From Altererythrobacter sp. ZODW24 (GTDB lineage: Bacteria; Pseudomonadota; Alphaproteobacteria; Sphingomonadales; Sphingomonadaceae), in the NCBI RefSeq assembly GCF_003344885.1, contig NZ_CP031155.1, positions 1,020,001 through 1,084,000 of the forward strand: a stretch of 64,000 nucleotides of DNA, in the 5' to 3' direction. The position numbers were made by a program, and so were the translations under genes. Shown piece by piece: positions 18,349-27,156 of this stretch (position 1 is the stretch's first letter; each line of letters starts with the position of its first letter). The notes beneath the pieces were generated by a model. That model saw only the letters and a program-made list of their open reading frames with translations. It had not been told where the DNA came from and made no database searches.

Positions 18349-18791
18349 GAGCGAAGTTCTGGGAACTTCCATTAGCGGACGTAACCCGCGCCGAATGGGA
18401 AGCGTTATGTGACGGATGCGGGCGATGCTGCCTGCACAAGATCGAAGACGCCGACACGGGCGAAATCAGTGAAACCAACGTAGCCTGCAAATTGCTGGAT
18501 ACCGAAACCGCGCAATGCACCAATTACCGCCACCGCCGCGCCTATGTGCCCGATTGCATGCGGCTGACGATCCGCAATGTCGATCAGGCAACGTGGCTGC
18601 CCGACACTTGCGCCTATCGCCGCCGCGCCGAGGGACGGCCCATTCCCGAGTGGCATCCTCTGCTATCGGGCGACGCGGACGCGGCGGCAAAAGCTGGCGT
18701 GTCAGTCGCGCACCGCGTGGTGAGCGAGAATGACGCCGGTCCGCTGGAACACCATATCGTCGAATGGGCAGACTATCAGGACGAGCCATGA
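18336..18791 (+). CDS. YcgN family cysteine-cluster protein (UPF0260)
   Basis: 151 aa. The CDGCGRCCLHK cluster near residue 27 and further Cys (CKLLDTETAQCTNYRHR, PDCM, DTCAYR) match the YcgN family, which probably binds zinc or an Fe-S cluster; function unknown. It overlaps the SCO gene upstream and the YgjP-like gene downstream (ATGA), so the three form an operon. Confidence 0.92.
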   Translation: MDQLRAKFWELPLADVTRAEWEALCDGCGRCCLHKIEDADTGEISETNVACKLLDTETAQCTNYRHRRAYVPDCMRLTIRNVDQATWLPDTCAYRRRAEGRPIPEWHPLLSGDADAAAKAGVSVAHRVVSENDAGPLEHHIVEWADYQDEP

Positions 18792-19510
18792 TTGACTGGC
18801 TTCGCAAAGAGGTCAGCGATCCCGAGGTCGCAGTGGGCGAAGTAAAACTGCCGCTGGCGATCCGCCGTCATGCGACGGCCAAGCGGATGACTATGCGGCT
18901 CGCGCCTGACGGCAGCGAAGTCCGCGTGACCCTGCCACGTTGGGGCCGCACGGCGGAAGCGCTGGCATTCGCCGAAAGCCGCGCCGACTGGCTCGCCCGG
19001 CAATTGGGCAAAATCCCGCAGACGAGCGAACTAAAAAGTGGCGGGACGTTCCAGTTTTTGGGCGAGGATGTCACTATCGACTGGCAGGCCGACGCGCCGC
19101 GCAAGCCGGTAATCGCTGATAAAGTCGTGACACTCGGCGGACCGGAAAGCAGCCTGGTAACGCGCATCCAGCGCTGGCTCGAAGCCGAAGCGCTTGCTTT
19201 GATGCAGACCGACCTCAGCGAATATTGCGAGGCAGCCAGCGTCACGGCCCCCAAACTACGCCTCTCACGCGCTCAGCGGCGCTGGGGCAGCTGCGCCAGC
19301 GACGGCACGGTGCGGATCAACTGGCGGCTGGTACAAGCCCCGCCCCTCGTCCGGCGCAGTGTGGTGGCCCATGAAGTCGCACATCTGGTCCATTTCGACC
19401 ACAGCCCCGCCTTCCATGCCTTGCTCGGTCAGATTTACGACAATGACATCGAAATCGCCAATGCATGGCTGAAAGTTTACGGGCGCGGACTTTACGCCAG
19501 CTTTGGCTAG
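18788..19510 (+). CDS. YgjP/SprT-like zinc metallopeptidase (DUF45, M48-type)
   Basis: 240 aa. Zinc site HEVAHLVHFDHSPAFH (HExxH plus the distal His) preceded by the family motif RRWGSCASDGTVRINWRL. Probably a cytoplasmic metallopeptidase; substrate unknown. Start ATG at 18788 overlaps the YcgN stop by four bases; the longer frame from 18764 is unlikely. Confidence 0.9.
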   Translation: MIDWLRKEVSDPEVAVGEVKLPLAIRRHATAKRMTMRLAPDGSEVRVTLPRWGRTAEALAFAESRADWLARQLGKIPQTSELKSGGTFQFLGEDVTIDWQADAPRKPVIADKVVTLGGPESSLVTRIQRWLEAEALALMQTDLSEYCEAASVTAPKLRLSRAQRRWGSCASDGTVRINWRLVQAPPLVRRSVVAHEVAHLVHFDHSPAFHALLGQIYDNDIEIANAWLKVYGRGLYASFG

Positions 19511-19576
19511 GAAAGCGCGGCTTCCCAAGGGCTAACACTTAGAAAGCTGTTAACCTTATTCCTCCATAACTGAACG

Positions 19577-20125
19577 ATGTTTTCCCGTTTGCTCATCCTT
19601 GCAGCGTTGCTGCCACTGCTATGCGCCATGCCTGCGCCCGTGGCTGCACAGGGCATGTGCCCGCAATGCGATCTGCCGCCGGGATGCCGCGGACAAGGCA
19701 ATAACAAGCCTAAGAAAAACATCGATTGCACTCCCGTCTCGGTTGATATCGAGAGCGGCCTTGATTTCGGACGGCTGGTCTTGATCGGCGACGGGGTTGG
19801 TCAGGTCATCATTGATCTGAACACCGGCCAGAAGACGACGGTGGGAAATATCAACGATCTGGGCGGAATGGCTTTCAAGGGCGTTGCGCGTATTTCCGGC
19901 AAGGCGAACAGCCCGGTCACGATTATTCTGCCCAGCAGTATTATCATGACCGATGCCGCAGGCGGCGAGGCGCAGCTGACCGAGCTTAGAACCGATATGC
20001 CGCTGGTGACTTACCTCGATGGTGCGGGGCAGCTGGAGTTTAGCTTCACCGGCAATTTGAAGACTGACAATCCGATTGGCGGGAACCTGCGCGGACGAAT
20101 CCCGATCAGCGTCCAATACAACTGA
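19577..20125 (+). CDS. Exported DUF4402 domain protein
   Basis: 182 aa with a signal peptide (MFSRLLILAALLPLLCAMP, cleavage after AAQ). The mature part has the DUF4402 pattern: LDFGRLVLIGDG, ITLPSS-like TIILPSSIIM and a terminal beta strand RIPISVQYN. Four Cys near the mature N-terminus (CPQCDLPPGC and a later Cys) may form disulfides. Probably a surface or periplasmic beta-sandwich protein, related to pilin-like domains; role unknown. Confidence 0.75.
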   Translation: MFSRLLILAALLPLLCAMPAPVAAQGMCPQCDLPPGCRGQGNNKPKKNIDCTPVSVDIESGLDFGRLVLIGDGVGQVIIDLNTGQKTTVGNINDLGGMAFKGVARISGKANSPVTIILPSSIIMTDAAGGEAQLTELRTDMPLVTYLDGAGQLEFSFTGNLKTDNPIGGNLRGRIPISVQYN

Positions 20126-20185
20126 TCACAGTTACCGAGATTCTGCAGTCTGGCATTCAGGCCGATCTGCCACTATCTTGCCCGG

Positions 20186-20632
20186 ATGGGATTTCTAAGC
20201 CGCTTCAACCCCACGCCGGGGATCAAGGATTTCGCGAACGAGTTCAGTCGTCCGAACCCCTATCGCTGGCGCATTCTGGCCGTGTCTTGCGCGCTGACTT
20301 TCACAATCTTTTCGGTGTTCAGCTATGAAGGCGTAAAGGGCCCGCCGGTTCCGCCCGAGGTAACCTATATCACCAGTTGGGCCGATGACCGGACCGATGA
20401 GGAAATCATCGCGACCAACATCCTCAACCAAAAACGCAAAGACGAATATCAGGCCGAGCTCGACGCTGCTGCGGAAAAAAGCAAGCAAGCCTACCGCACG
20501 TTGGGCGCTGCGACCGGCATAGATGTCGACGCCATTGAAGAGCGGATCGCCAAGGAAAAGGCTGCCGAAGAGGCCGCCAAAGCGCAGGCAGTCCAAGCAA
20601 ATAGAGGCACGCCGGTTGAAGCAGCCGAGTAA
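20186..20632 (+). CDS. Single-pass membrane protein with C-terminal coiled coil
   Basis: Conserved-looking 148-aa protein of no named family that I recognise. One membrane helix (about residues 30-46, ILAVSCALTFTIFSVFSY) is followed by a periplasmic Pro-rich linker, the segment SWADDRTDEEIIATNILNQKRKDEYQ and an Ala/Glu/Lys-rich coiled coil (about 90-140). It overlaps ribD by 17 bases and is probably co-transcribed with it. Confidence 0.72.
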   Translation: MGFLSRFNPTPGIKDFANEFSRPNPYRWRILAVSCALTFTIFSVFSYEGVKGPPVPPEVTYITSWADDRTDEEIIATNILNQKRKDEYQAELDAAAEKSKQAYRTLGAATGIDVDAIEERIAKEKAAEEAAKAQAVQANRGTPVEAAE

Positions 20633-21587
20633 CGACCGGCGCTGGCTGGATGCGGCAGCGCGCTATGCGGCGCGTGGGCGCCCGGCAAGCGCGCCCAACC
20701 CGGCAGTCGCTGCGATTGTCGTCAAGGATGGCAAGGTCGTCGGGCGCGGTTGGACCAAAGCTGGCGGACGGCCCCATGCAGAAGCAGTCGCGCTTGAACA
20801 GGCTGGCGAGGCCGCGAAAGGCGCAACCCTTTATACGACGCTGGAACCTTGCGCCCATCCTTCAGAGCGCGGCCCAACTTGCTCCAATCTCATCGCTGAA
20901 ACAAGCATTGCGAGGGTGGTGATCGGTGTGGAAGATCCTGACACCCGGACGTCGGGAGACGGGATTACAATTCTCGATAATGCTGGCGTGGCGACAACTG
21001 TGCTGGGCGGTGCCGCTTCGGAATCCAGCCTCGCCGGCTATGTCAAAGCTAGACGAACTGGACGACCGCACGTGACCCTCAAGCTCGCCATCTCGCTCGA
21101 TGGTAAAATCGCCCTGCCCGATGGATCAAGCCGCTGGATCACTGGCGAGGAAGCCCGCGCGCATGTCCATGTCCAGCGCGCGCGCAATGAAGCGATCTTG
21201 GTCGGCGGGGAAACTTTGCGCCAAGACAAACCGCAGCTCGATGTCAGGCTTCCGGGCTATGAAGGCCGCAGCCCCGAACGCTGGGTGCTCAGCCGCAGCG
21301 ATGCGCCGGACGGGTGGAAGCGGCTTTCCAGCCCCGATGCGCTGTCCGAGATGGACGGCGTCCAATATCTCTATGTCGAAGGCGGCGCAGGTGCAGCGGC
21401 GGCATTCCTGACTACCAATCTGGTGGAAGAGCTCCACATCTACCGCGCGCCTATCATCATCGGTGAGGGCAAATCTGCTATCGCGGACATCGGTCTGATC
21501 GATCTCGCGGACGCGCATGGCCGCTGGCGGCTCGCGGACAGGCGGCAGCTTGGCAGCGACTTGTTCGAAGCCTATGAGCGCAATTGA
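20616..21587 (+). CDS. ribD: Bifunctional riboflavin deaminase/reductase RibD
   Basis: 323 aa. N-terminal deaminase with zinc ligands in PHAEAVAL and EPCAHPSERGPTC; C-terminal NADPH reductase (VTLKLAISLDGKIALPDG, then ILVGGETLRQDKPQLDVR). It converts the GTP cyclohydrolase II product in two steps of riboflavin synthesis. I chose a TTG start at 20616 because AGAGG lies 8 bases upstream and the protein then begins just before the conserved RRWLDAAARYAARG. It overlaps the upstream coiled-coil gene. The stop overlaps ribE. Confidence 0.93.
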   Translation: MKQPSNDRRWLDAAARYAARGRPASAPNPAVAAIVVKDGKVVGRGWTKAGGRPHAEAVALEQAGEAAKGATLYTTLEPCAHPSERGPTCSNLIAETSIARVVIGVEDPDTRTSGDGITILDNAGVATTVLGGAASESSLAGYVKARRTGRPHVTLKLAISLDGKIALPDGSSRWITGEEARAHVHVQRARNEAILVGGETLRQDKPQLDVRLPGYEGRSPERWVLSRSDAPDGWKRLSSPDALSEMDGVQYLYVEGGAGAAAAFLTTNLVEELHIYRAPIIIGEGKSAIADIGLIDLADAHGRWRLADRRQLGSDLFEAYERN

Positions 21588-22210
21588 TGTTTACCGGAAT
21601 TATCACTGCCATTGGCACTATCGATCAGGCTGAGCAGCGCGGCGATCTGCGCGCGCGGATCAGCTGTCCCTATGACCCTGCAACCATCGCCATCGGCGCA
21701 TCGATTGCCTGTTCGGGCGTTTGCCTGACGGTCGTAGAGCGCGGGGGCACAGCGGGCGATGCCTGGTTTGCTGTTGATGTATCGGGCGAGACCATTGCGT
21801 GCAGCGTTCCCGGCATGTGGGAAGCGGGCGCGCGGTTGAACCTGGAGACTGCGCTGAAGCTAGGTGACGAACTCGGCGGCCATATTGTCACCGGCCATGT
21901 CGATGCCGTTGGCACGCTTGAAACCCTCGAAGACATTGGCGGTTCGCACAAGCTGACGATCAACGCGCCCAAGGAGCTAGCGATCTATCTCGCGCCCAAG
22001 GGCTCGATCACGCTCAATGGTGCATCGCTGACCGTGAACGAAGTGAGCGACCGCGAAGACGGATCATGCGACTTCACGCTCAACATCATCCCGCACACGT
22101 GGGATGTCACGACACTGGGTGACCTGAAACAGGGCGATCATGTCAATCTGGAAGTCGATACTGTTGCGCGGTACCTGCAGCGGATGCAGCAGCTTAAGGC
22201 AGACGCCTAG
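21587..22210 (+). CDS. ribE: Riboflavin synthase alpha subunit
   Basis: 207 aa. Two lumazine-binding repeats, each opening with the typical FTGII/GHVDAVG strands (MFTGIITAIGTI and GGHIVTGHVDAVGTL). It dismutates two lumazines to riboflavin. Its ATG overlaps the ribD stop by one base. The stop codon lies inside the first unit of a 14-bp tandem repeat. Confidence 0.95.
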   Translation: MFTGIITAIGTIDQAEQRGDLRARISCPYDPATIAIGASIACSGVCLTVVERGGTAGDAWFAVDVSGETIACSVPGMWEAGARLNLETALKLGDELGGHIVTGHVDAVGTLETLEDIGGSHKLTINAPKELAIYLAPKGSITLNGASLTVNEVSDREDGSCDFTLNIIPHTWDVTTLGDLKQGDHVNLEVDTVARYLQRMQQLKADA

Positions 22211-22258
22211 CCTCTAACGCCTAGCCTCTAACGCCTAGCCTCTAACGCCTAGCCTGTA
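22203..22258. repeat. 14-bp tandem repeat, four units, between convergent genes
   Basis: Four consecutive copies of ACGCCTAGCCTCTA; the last has CTGTA. The first unit supplies the TAG stop of ribE on the plus strand. The last supplies the TAG stop of the aminotransferase on the minus strand, because CTAG is its own complement. Probably made by slippage between the two stops. Confidence 0.95.
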
Positions 22259-23430
22259 ATATCGGTCAGCGCTTCGATGAACTTGTCGATGTTGCTCATG
22301 GTCAAGCCAGCCACATTGATGCGGCCCGAACCTGCCATATAGACGGCGTGCTTCTCGCGCATTTGGACGACCTGTTCTTTGGTAACAGGCAGAGTGGCGA
22401 ACATGCCATTTTGCCGCGCCAGTGGGGTCAGATCGACCGATCCAGCTGTTCCCGCTTCCGCCAACCGTTCACGCATCTGGCGCAGACGCGTGCGCATGCT
22501 TTCCAGCTCGTCCTGCCAGTCCGAATTGAGGCCGCTGTCGCGCAGCGCAAGCCGTACTGCAGCCGCACCGTGATCAGGCGGCATCGACCAGTTGGATCGC
22601 GCGAGCGAATTGGCATTGGAGAGAATCAGACCAACGCCCAATACATCCTTCGCCATCACATACAGTGCGCCAACACGGTCACGGTACAAGCCAAAGTTCT
22701 TGTCGCAGCTATAGGCGACCAACGTTTCAGGCACCGCCTGAACAACTGCTCGCAGGCCGTAAACGTCTTCGCCCAACCCCCGGCCCAGTCCATGATAGGC
22801 CAGATCGATAATCGGCATCACGCCCTTATCAGCGAACAGTGCGGCGATCTCGTCCCATTGCTCATTCGTGTAATCGACACCGGTCGGATTGTGGCAGCAG
22901 CCATGCAACAGCACGACATCGCCGTCCGACGCAGCAGCCGCATCAATCGCAGCGCGCAGGGCGTCCATATCCGCTGTACCATCGGGCGCAGCATGGTTGA
23001 AGGGAACCAGTTCTAGACCAAGGTCGGCCAGAATTTGAGCGTGGTTCGGCCAGCTTGGCACGCCCATATGGATACGCTTTGCCCCGGCCTTCTGCGCCAG
23101 CGACACCGCCAGCCGCACTGCGCCTGTCCCGCCCGGCGTCTGCATGCCTTCGATGCGGCCGCCGCGGGTGGGGTTATCGCCGAAAATATAGGGCATCAGC
23201 GCGTGGACGAAGCCCATGTCGCCTTCTGGGCCAAGATAGCTCTTGCTGTCTTGTTCGCGCAGCAGCTGCTCTTCAGCGCCCTTGATCGCGGAGAACACCG
23301 GTGTTGCGCCCTGCCCGGTCTTGTAGACGCCGACGCCAAGGTCGATCTTGTCAGTCCGGTCATCAGACGCGTGCATTTTGATCAGCGCGAGCAGCGCATC
23401 GGGCGATTGTTGTTCGAGACGGTCAAGCAT
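22249..23430 (-). CDS. Aspartate/aromatic amino acid aminotransferase (class I)
   Basis: 393-aa PLP enzyme of the AspC/TyrB group. Conserved N-terminal DKIDLGVGVYKT, HGCCHNPTG, the cofactor Asp/Tyr in PIIDLAYHGLG, and the Schiff-base Lys in SCDKNFGLYRDRVG. It transfers amino groups between aspartate or aromatic amino acids and 2-oxoacids. The ATG at 23430 matches the family N-terminus; the longer frame adds an unlikely tail. Substrate preference between Asp and Tyr/Phe is unsure. Confidence 0.93.
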   Translation of the reverse strand: MLDRLEQQSPDALLALIKMHASDDRTDKIDLGVGVYKTGQGATPVFSAIKGAEEQLLREQDSKSYLGPEGDMGFVHALMPYIFGDNPTRGGRIEGMQTPGGTGAVRLAVSLAQKAGAKRIHMGVPSWPNHAQILADLGLELVPFNHAAPDGTADMDALRAAIDAAAASDGDVVLLHGCCHNPTGVDYTNEQWDEIAALFADKGVMPIIDLAYHGLGRGLGEDVYGLRAVVQAVPETLVAYSCDKNFGLYRDRVGALYVMAKDVLGVGLILSNANSLARSNWSMPPDHGAAAVRLALRDSGLNSDWQDELESMRTRLRQMRERLAEAGTAGSVDLTPLARQNGMFATLPVTKEQVVQMREKHAVYMAGSGRINVAGLTMSNIDKFIEALTDITG

Positions 23431-23521
23431 GCGCAGCCTAATGCCGCCGCATGATGCCGCTCGCAACCCGGAAACGTGCGTAATGTCCGTTATGCGAACG
23501 AATGCGCTAGCTGGGCGGCGT

Positions 23522-24361
23522 TTAGAAAGGCAGCCACTTCTGCTTTTTCGAGAACTTCATGTAGCCGGCATTGATACCCAGCCGCGCGCCTGCGCCAACT
23601 CGAATCGGGATCATCACGATGTTGCCGCGCCGCAGATAACTCGCAGTCATCCCGCCAATGGCATAGGCTTGACCCTCGCCAGCAGGATAGCGCCGGTACA
23701 GTTCGTCGCTGTCGTAGAGATTATAGACCAGCACGAAGGTGTTGGAGGCGTTGGCACCGACATCGAAACCAATCGACGGGCCTGTCCAATAGACCGGCAT
23801 TTCACCTTCGACCGAATGATACATCGTGCCCGAGCCGTAACGCACGCCCACCACGAAAGCGCCGCCGCCCTCACGCCCGACGATGTAGGCATTGGGCTCG
23901 CCCTGTTTCTTGAGCACGTCCTGAATTAAGCGTGCGAGGCCTTCTGCGCCCTTACCAAAGACACCCTCGGCAGCGCCGATTAGATCGTCTTCCTTGTAAG
24001 TTTGCCCCTGTGCCGCTGCGACTTCGGGGTTGCCCGCAGCCTGCGTTGCGGCGGCGGAAGGATCATCAGATGTAACGACAGGATCGGACCATTCAGGAGC
24101 AAGCACATCGTCCCATGTATCAACACCGGGCTGTGCGGCGCCATCTGAGGGGGCCTGAGTTGGCTCTGCGGTCTCCCAGCTATCGATCGCTTCGCCATAT
24201 ACGGGCTGTTCACCAGGCTGCTCCACCAGATCGCCATCGATCGCGCTATCTGGGTCAATCGACTCAATGCCCTGCGCAGCAACCGGCGCAGCGGCGAGGC
24301 CGAAGGCTAGTGTCGCGGCCAGCCCAACGGCAGTCTTGCGGGCCTTGCTCAGCAGTTTCAT
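23522..24361 (-). CDS. Exported DUF1134 protein
   Basis: 279 aa with a signal peptide (LAATLAFGLAAAPVAAQ). After an acidic, Pro-rich spacer comes the DUF1134 domain from about residue 135 (AFVVGVRYGSGTMYHSVEG, then GPSIGFDVGANASNTFVLVYNL), which resembles YSC84/SYLF lipid-binding folds. Two close ATGs exist; GGGAGG touches the one at 24370 but is 9 bases from the one at 24361, which is chosen. Function unknown. Confidence 0.88.
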   Translation of the reverse strand: MKLLSKARKTAVGLAATLAFGLAAAPVAAQGIESIDPDSAIDGDLVEQPGEQPVYGEAIDSWETAEPTQAPSDGAAQPGVDTWDDVLAPEWSDPVVTSDDPSAAATQAAGNPEVAAAQGQTYKEDDLIGAAEGVFGKGAEGLARLIQDVLKKQGEPNAYIVGREGGGAFVVGVRYGSGTMYHSVEGEMPVYWTGPSIGFDVGANASNTFVLVYNLYDSDELYRRYPAGEGQAYAIGGMTASYLRRGNIVMIPIRVGAGARLGINAGYMKFSKKQKWLPF

Positions 24362-24496
24362 CGTCAACATCCTCCCGGCCCAAAACAGACCTATGAACCT
24401 CTAAAAGAATCCATGCAGGCTGAAGCGGCAATGAACCGGCGACGAAGCGAGTCAGTTTTAAGGTGAGGCGAGTCGAAAATGAGCTCAAACCATGAC

Positions 24497-24525
24497 TTGC
24501 AGCAGCGAAGTCCGCTCGCTATAGC
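24497..24525 (+). promoter_or_regulatory. Likely sigma70 promoter for tRNA-Ser
   Basis: TTGCAG (24497-24502) and TATAGC (24520-24525) are separated by 17 bases. The -10 ends 27 bases before the tRNA. Confidence 0.5.
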
Positions 24526-24552
24526 GCGCCAGCCTTCACAAAATTGGCGTCA

Positions 24553-24644
24553 GGAGACGTGGGTGAGTGGCTGAAACCAGTTCCCTGCTAAGGAACCATA
24601 GGAGTTATTTCCTATCGAGGGTTCGAATCCCTCCGTCTCCTCCA
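24553..24644 (+). tRNA. tRNA-Ser(GCT), CCA encoded
   Basis: Acceptor stem GGAGACG/CGTCTCC, D-arm GGTGAGTGGCTGAAACC, anticodon loop CTGCTAA with anticodon GCT reading AGC/AGU, a long class II variable arm (CATAGGAG...CTATCG) and T-arm AGGGTTCGAATCCCT. The base before the encoded CCA is T, whereas bacterial tRNA-Ser normally has G there. Confidence 0.96.
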
Positions 24645-24678
24645 GCCAACTTGCCCAACGGGCGGGTTTCGTCAGGCT

Positions 24679-25326
24679 CTACTCCCTTTCATCCATCAGC
24701 ACGATGTCCCAGCGATACTGTCCGGGCGACACCATGCGCGCGACGGATGCTGGCGCGCTGTCACCCAGCGCAATGTAAAAGGGATCAGCCGCATTCTGCT
24801 CAGCATGATCGGGAAAATACAGCTGCGCGGATAGCCGGTGCGAGAAGCCGGTAACTTCGAAATGGATATGCGGCGCACGCAAACCTTTGGGCGTTTCATA
24901 GACACCGGGCTTGATCGTCTTGATGTTCCAATCGCCAAATGTATTGGTTTCGAGCCGCGCGAAACCCTGAAAATCCTCGTCAATCGGCGCTGTGCTTTGC
25001 TCGTTATCATGCGTGTAGCGCCCGGCCGCATTGGCCTGCCATATGTCGACGGTTGCGCGGCGGATTGATTGACCATTGCGATCAACAATACGGCCTCTGA
25101 TCTCGATAATCTCACCCGAGGCGACTTCCTTTCCGCCCCCGACCTTGGTCATATCGAAATCGTCGTCACCCTTGCGATTGGCAGGATAAAACCGACCAAG
25201 CGGCGATTCTGGGGTAAGCGCAGGCGGGCCATTTTGAGCCATGCCGCGTGTTGCCACAAAAGTGCCAGCAGCGAGCGCAGAACCGGCAAAGGCGCGGCGC
25301 GATAGGTTTTTCTTGAAGCTGTCCAT
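24679..25326 (-). CDS. Tat-exported intradiol ring-cleavage dioxygenase
   Basis: 215 aa with a twin-arginine signal (LSRRAFAGSALAAGTFVA). It belongs to the non-haem Fe(III) intradiol dioxygenases (protocatechuate 3,4-dioxygenase-like): Tyr ligands in AGRYTH and GVYETP and the His pair in RAPHIHFEV. It would cleave catecholic rings outside the cytoplasm. ATG at 25326 has AGAGGG 9 bases upstream. The divergent maiA-FAH pair suggests an aromatic-compound theme, though the reactions are not consecutive. Confidence 0.88.
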   Translation of the reverse strand: MDSFKKNLSRRAFAGSALAAGTFVATRGMAQNGPPALTPESPLGRFYPANRKGDDDFDMTKVGGGKEVASGEIIEIRGRIVDRNGQSIRRATVDIWQANAAGRYTHDNEQSTAPIDEDFQGFARLETNTFGDWNIKTIKPGVYETPKGLRAPHIHFEVTGFSHRLSAQLYFPDHAEQNAADPFYIALGDSAPASVARMVSPGQYRWDIVLMDERE

Positions 25327-25462
25327 GATGGGTTTCCCTCTTGATCGCACACCTCATAACACGAAGTGGACAAGACACGGAATTGGCGCTGGCATTTGCC
25401 CGCAGGGCAGCCGACATGCATGAAGGTATGGTGCTTCAAATTCTTATCAGGCGATTCGGTAA

Positions 25463-26119
25463 ATGATGCGGCTATTCGGCTATTTTCGTAGCTCTACCAG
25501 TTACCGTCTGCGGATAGCGCTGAACCTGAAGGGCCTCGCTTTCGAGAATATTCCGGTCAGCCTGCTTAAGTCAGAACAGCAGTCGAACGAGTTCAAAGCC
25601 CGCAATCCCTTCGCCGGGGTTCCCGTGCTGGAAGCGGACGGAATGAATCGCAGCCAGTCCATGGCGATCTTGGAGTGGCTGGACGAGGCGCACCCCAGTC
25701 CCGCACTGCTCCCCGCCGATCTCGAACAGCGCTTCCTTGCCCGCGAACTGACCTATGCAATTGCAACCGAACTGCATGCGCCGCTCAACCTGCGGGTGCT
25801 CAAATATCTGAAGGAACCGCTGGGCCATTCTCAAGACGAGGTGGACGAATGGTATCGCCACTGGCTGGGCAAAACGTTGCACCCGCTAGAACAGCGGCTG
25901 AAACAGCTTGGTACAGGCGACTTCCTGTTTGATGCCCCGGGCATGTTCGAAGCCATCCTGATTCCGCAGCTTTACAATGCGCGCAAATTCAACTTCGATT
26001 TGTCGGAATATCCGCGCATGACACGGATCGAAGCGGCTGCGCTGGCGTTACAACCATTCAAAGCTGCCCATCCCGATAATCAAACCGACAGCCCAGAATA
26101 TAAACCAGCAGGAGCCTGA
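25463..26119 (+). CDS. maiA: Maleylacetoacetate isomerase (zeta-class GST)
   Basis: 218 aa. The glutathione site SSTSYRLRIALN near residue 10 and NPFAGVPVLEADG, SQSMAILEWLDE are hallmarks of MaiA. It isomerises maleylacetoacetate to fumarylacetoacetate in tyrosine/homogentisate breakdown. The FAH-family gene follows 6 bases later, so the two form the last steps of that pathway; homogentisate dioxygenase is not in the window. Confidence 0.93.
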   Translation: MMRLFGYFRSSTSYRLRIALNLKGLAFENIPVSLLKSEQQSNEFKARNPFAGVPVLEADGMNRSQSMAILEWLDEAHPSPALLPADLEQRFLARELTYAIATELHAPLNLRVLKYLKEPLGHSQDEVDEWYRHWLGKTLHPLEQRLKQLGTGDFLFDAPGMFEAILIPQLYNARKFNFDLSEYPRMTRIEAAALALQPFKAAHPDNQTDSPEYKPAGA

Positions 26120-26125
26120 CGCTTT

Positions 26126-27136
26126 ATGAAACTCGCAACACTCAAAGATGGCACACGCGATGGACAGTTGGTTGTCGTTTCAAAGGATCTGACCCGCTAT
26201 TGCGCGGCGGCCAATATTGCGCCGACCATGCAGGCCGCGCTTGATAATTGGGACGAGCTCGCGCCCGATCTGGAAGCGCTTTACCGCGATGTCGAACATC
26301 AGGCCGTCCCCTGCGAACGGTTCCACGAGCGCGAAGCGCATTCGCCCCTGCCCCGTGCTTATCAATGGGCCGACGGCAGCGCTTATATCAATCACGTCGA
26401 GTTGGTGCGCAAAGCGCGCGATTCTGAAGTGCCCAAGAGCTTCTACAGCGACCCGCTGATGTATCAGGGCGGTTCGGACAAATTCCTCGATCCACGCGGG
26501 TCCATCCCCTTGGGTGACCCAGCTTGGGGCTGCGATATGGAAGGCGAAATTGCGGTCATCACCGATGACGTACCGATGGGCATTTCATCCGAAGATGCGG
26601 CGGGCCACATCAAGCTACTGATGTTGGTGAATGACGTCTCGCTGCGCGGACTTATTCCGGGCGAGCTGGCCAAGGGTTTCGGCTTTTTCCAGTCCAAACC
26701 CTCCAGCGCATTCTCCCCCGTAGCTGTCACTCCAGACGAGCTGGGCGATGCGTGGAAGGGCAATGTCATCCATCTGCCGTTGATCGTCGATTATAATGGC
26801 GCAGCATTTGGCCGCGCCAATGCGGGCGTGGACGCGACATTCTCGCTCGCCGATCTGGTCGCCCATGCCGCCAAGACCCGCGATTTGGGCGCTGGCGCAG
26901 TGATCGGGTCAGGCACGGTGTCGAACAAGGATGCAGGCGGCGGCCCCGGCAAGCCGGTCAGCGAAGGCGGGTTAGGCTATAGCTGCATCGCGGAAATCCG
27001 CATGATCGAAACGATTGCAGACGGTAAGCCGGCCACGCCTTTCATGAGCGCGGGCGACACTGTGCGCATTGGTATGGACGATGCCGACGGCCATTCGATC
27101 TTCGGCAATATCGAGCAGGAAGTGGTGGCGGTTTAA
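26126..27136 (+). CDS. Fumarylacetoacetate hydrolase family protein
   Basis: 336 aa of the FAH superfamily. Metal-binding acidic residues sit in the GCDMEGEIAVITDD block, with AHAAKTRDLGAGAVIGSGTVSN and the C-terminal GDTVRIGMDD following. With maiA directly upstream it most likely splits fumarylacetoacetate into fumarate and acetoacetate, although FAH-family members also act on other acylpyruvates. Confidence 0.9.
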   Translation: MKLATLKDGTRDGQLVVVSKDLTRYCAAANIAPTMQAALDNWDELAPDLEALYRDVEHQAVPCERFHEREAHSPLPRAYQWADGSAYINHVELVRKARDSEVPKSFYSDPLMYQGGSDKFLDPRGSIPLGDPAWGCDMEGEIAVITDDVPMGISSEDAAGHIKLLMLVNDVSLRGLIPGELAKGFGFFQSKPSSAFSPVAVTPDELGDAWKGNVIHLPLIVDYNGAAFGRANAGVDATFSLADLVAHAAKTRDLGAGAVIGSGTVSNKDAGGGPGKPVSEGGLGYSCIAEIRMIETIADGKPATPFMSAGDTVRIGMDDADGHSIFGNIEQEVVAV

Positions 27137-27156
27137 CGCATCACTTCTAGCCGCGC

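Noticed and set aside
20126-20615. FMN riboswitch before the riboflavin genes
   Set aside because: The ribD start lies inside the upstream coiled-coil gene and the 60-bp gap before that gene is too short for an RFN element.
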